DNA from: Dehalococcoidales bacterium
GTDB taxonomy: Bacteria; Chloroflexota; Dehalococcoidia; Dehalococcoidales; Fen-1064
Direction of reading: 5' to 3'
Assembly (NCBI GenBank): GCA_028712845.1
Contig: JAQTPO010000127.1
Coordinates: 1 to 5,388, forward strand
Length of the DNA: 5,388 nucleotides
Shown: in pieces, positions 4,694 through 5,388 of the stretch
How the letters are laid out: each line of letters begins with the position of its first letter
Numbering within the stretch: position 1 is the first letter of the stretch
Notes under the pieces: generated by a model
Seen by the model: only the letters and a program-made list of their open reading frames with translations
What the model was told of the DNA's origin: nothing
The model's database searches: none
Program-made: the position numbers and the translations under genes

Positions 4694-5388
4694 TTATTTA
4701 ACAGACCGGAATAGTTTAGATGGCCACCAGCTCCAGCGTCCGGCAAGCGTAGCCAGCGCCGGTACCAGAAGCGCCCGGACCAGGAAAGTGTCTATCAATA
4801 CTCCTATGCTAATCGCTACTCCAATCTGGAATACAACCTCAAGCGGAGAGGTCATCAAGGTGGCGAAGGTGCCGGCAAGAATAATGCCGCAAGCCGTTAT
4901 GACGCCTCCGGTATTGGCTACGGCATGACTGACGGCTTCTTTTATCGGTCTATGCTGTGCCTCTTCACGGATACGCGAAACGAGGAAGATATTATAATCG
5001 GCTCCCAGCGCCACCAGGATTACGAAGATGAACAAGGGTATCATGTAAATTATACTGTTCTGATTCATGACATCCAGGAACAACCATGTAGCAATGCCTA
5101 ATGTAGTGCCGTAGTTGAGCAGCACCGTTGCTACCATGTAGAGAGGAGCAAGAATACTTCGGAGCAGAATAGCGATTACTACAAGTATGCCGGCAATGGC
5201 AAGTCCCACTACCTTGCCGAAATCGGCATCGTTGGTGAGCATAATATCGGCGCGTACTGCGCTATCGCCACCTACATAATGGGAACTTCCTGCCAGAGTC
5301 GATAGTTCAACGTTTGTCCCTACCTCATTCCTGAGCAAGGCGACCGTATCGAGAGTCTCTGCGGAATTAGGGTCACCGCTGAGAACAA
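4694..5388 (-). CDS. MMPL/RND-superfamily transporter, C-terminal part only
   Basis: This - strand frame is open through the right edge and ends at TAA 4694-4696. It gives 230 residues, roughly the last quarter to third of a protein family usually 700-1000 residues long. The TTG at 5338 is an internal leucine; upstream residues (VLSGDPNSAETLDTVA) continue the frame. The visible part begins in the second extracytoplasmic loop, with the YVGGDSAVRAD segment typical of MMPL proteins near 37-47. About five or six membrane segments follow (near 59-77, 79-105, 112-128, 159-178 and 182-211). The signature GADYNIFLVSRIREE (128-142) carries the membrane Asp and Tyr thought to relay protons in MmpL3-type carriers. 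The protein sits in the cytoplasmic membrane and probably exports lipids or hydrophobic compounds by proton antiport. The substrate is unknown. It converges on the TSUP gene across the repeat-bearing gap. Confidence 0.92.
   Translation of the reverse strand, partial: VLSGDPNSAETLDTVALLRNEVGTNVELSTLAGSSHYVGGDSAVRADIMLTNDADFGKVVGLAIAGILVVIAILLRSILAPLYMVATVLLNYGTTLGIATWLFLDVMNQNSIIYMIPLFIFVILVALGADYNIFLVSRIREEAQHRPIKEAVSHAVANTGGVITACGIILAGTFATLMTSPLEVVFQIGVAISIGVLIDTFLVRALLVPALATLAGRWSWWPSKLFRSVK

Noticed and set aside
4674..4928. 84-residue + strand frame at the end of the MMPL gene
   Set aside because: It is antisense to the strongly supported MMPL C-terminus and has no independent support.

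Overview
The window is about 5.4 kb of moderate-GC bacterial chromosome. It holds three complete protein-coding genes and one truncated gene at each edge. Gene content (a non-canonical crotonase, a GTP-type PEP carboxykinase, an MMPL-type RND transporter) would suit an anaerobic bacterium, for example one of the Chloroflexota/Dehalococcoidia. That placement is a weak impression from family resemblance. There is no rRNA, no tRNA, no CRISPR array, no phage gene and no transposase.

Layout, left to right. (1) The 3' part of an enoyl-CoA hydratase/isomerase-family (crotonase) gene runs off the left edge on the + strand and stops at 665. (2) A gap between converging genes (666-790) contains a large composite hairpin and a small one beside it. 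(3) On the - strand, a GTP-dependent PEP carboxykinase (start 3275, stop 1494) is followed 52 bases later by a HAD phosphatase of the phosphoglycolate-phosphatase type (791-1441). The two probably share a transcript. (4) A divergent control region (3276-3605) separates PEPCK from a + strand TSUP/TauE-SafE membrane transporter (3606-4433). It has a clear extended -10 promoter for the transporter, a palindrome near its -35 position, and an 8-bp inverted repeat on the PEPCK side. (5) A second gap between converging genes (4434-4693) holds a dispersed-repeat-like palindromic element of about 106 bp. (6) The C-terminal part of an MMPL/RND transporter lies on the - strand and runs off the right edge.

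Functionally, PEPCK interconverts oxaloacetate and PEP at the gluconeogenic/anaplerotic node. The phosphatase downstream may hydrolyse 2-phosphoglycolate or another small phosphate ester. The transporter genes and the crotonase look like independent neighbours, not parts of one system. I found no convincing new multi-gene system. The best leads are the crotonase lacking both classical catalytic glutamates, the PEPCK with serine in place of the P-loop cysteine, the composite hairpin and the palindromic repeat. Several start codons were moved inward from the longest reading frame because of ribosome-binding-site or promoter evidence.
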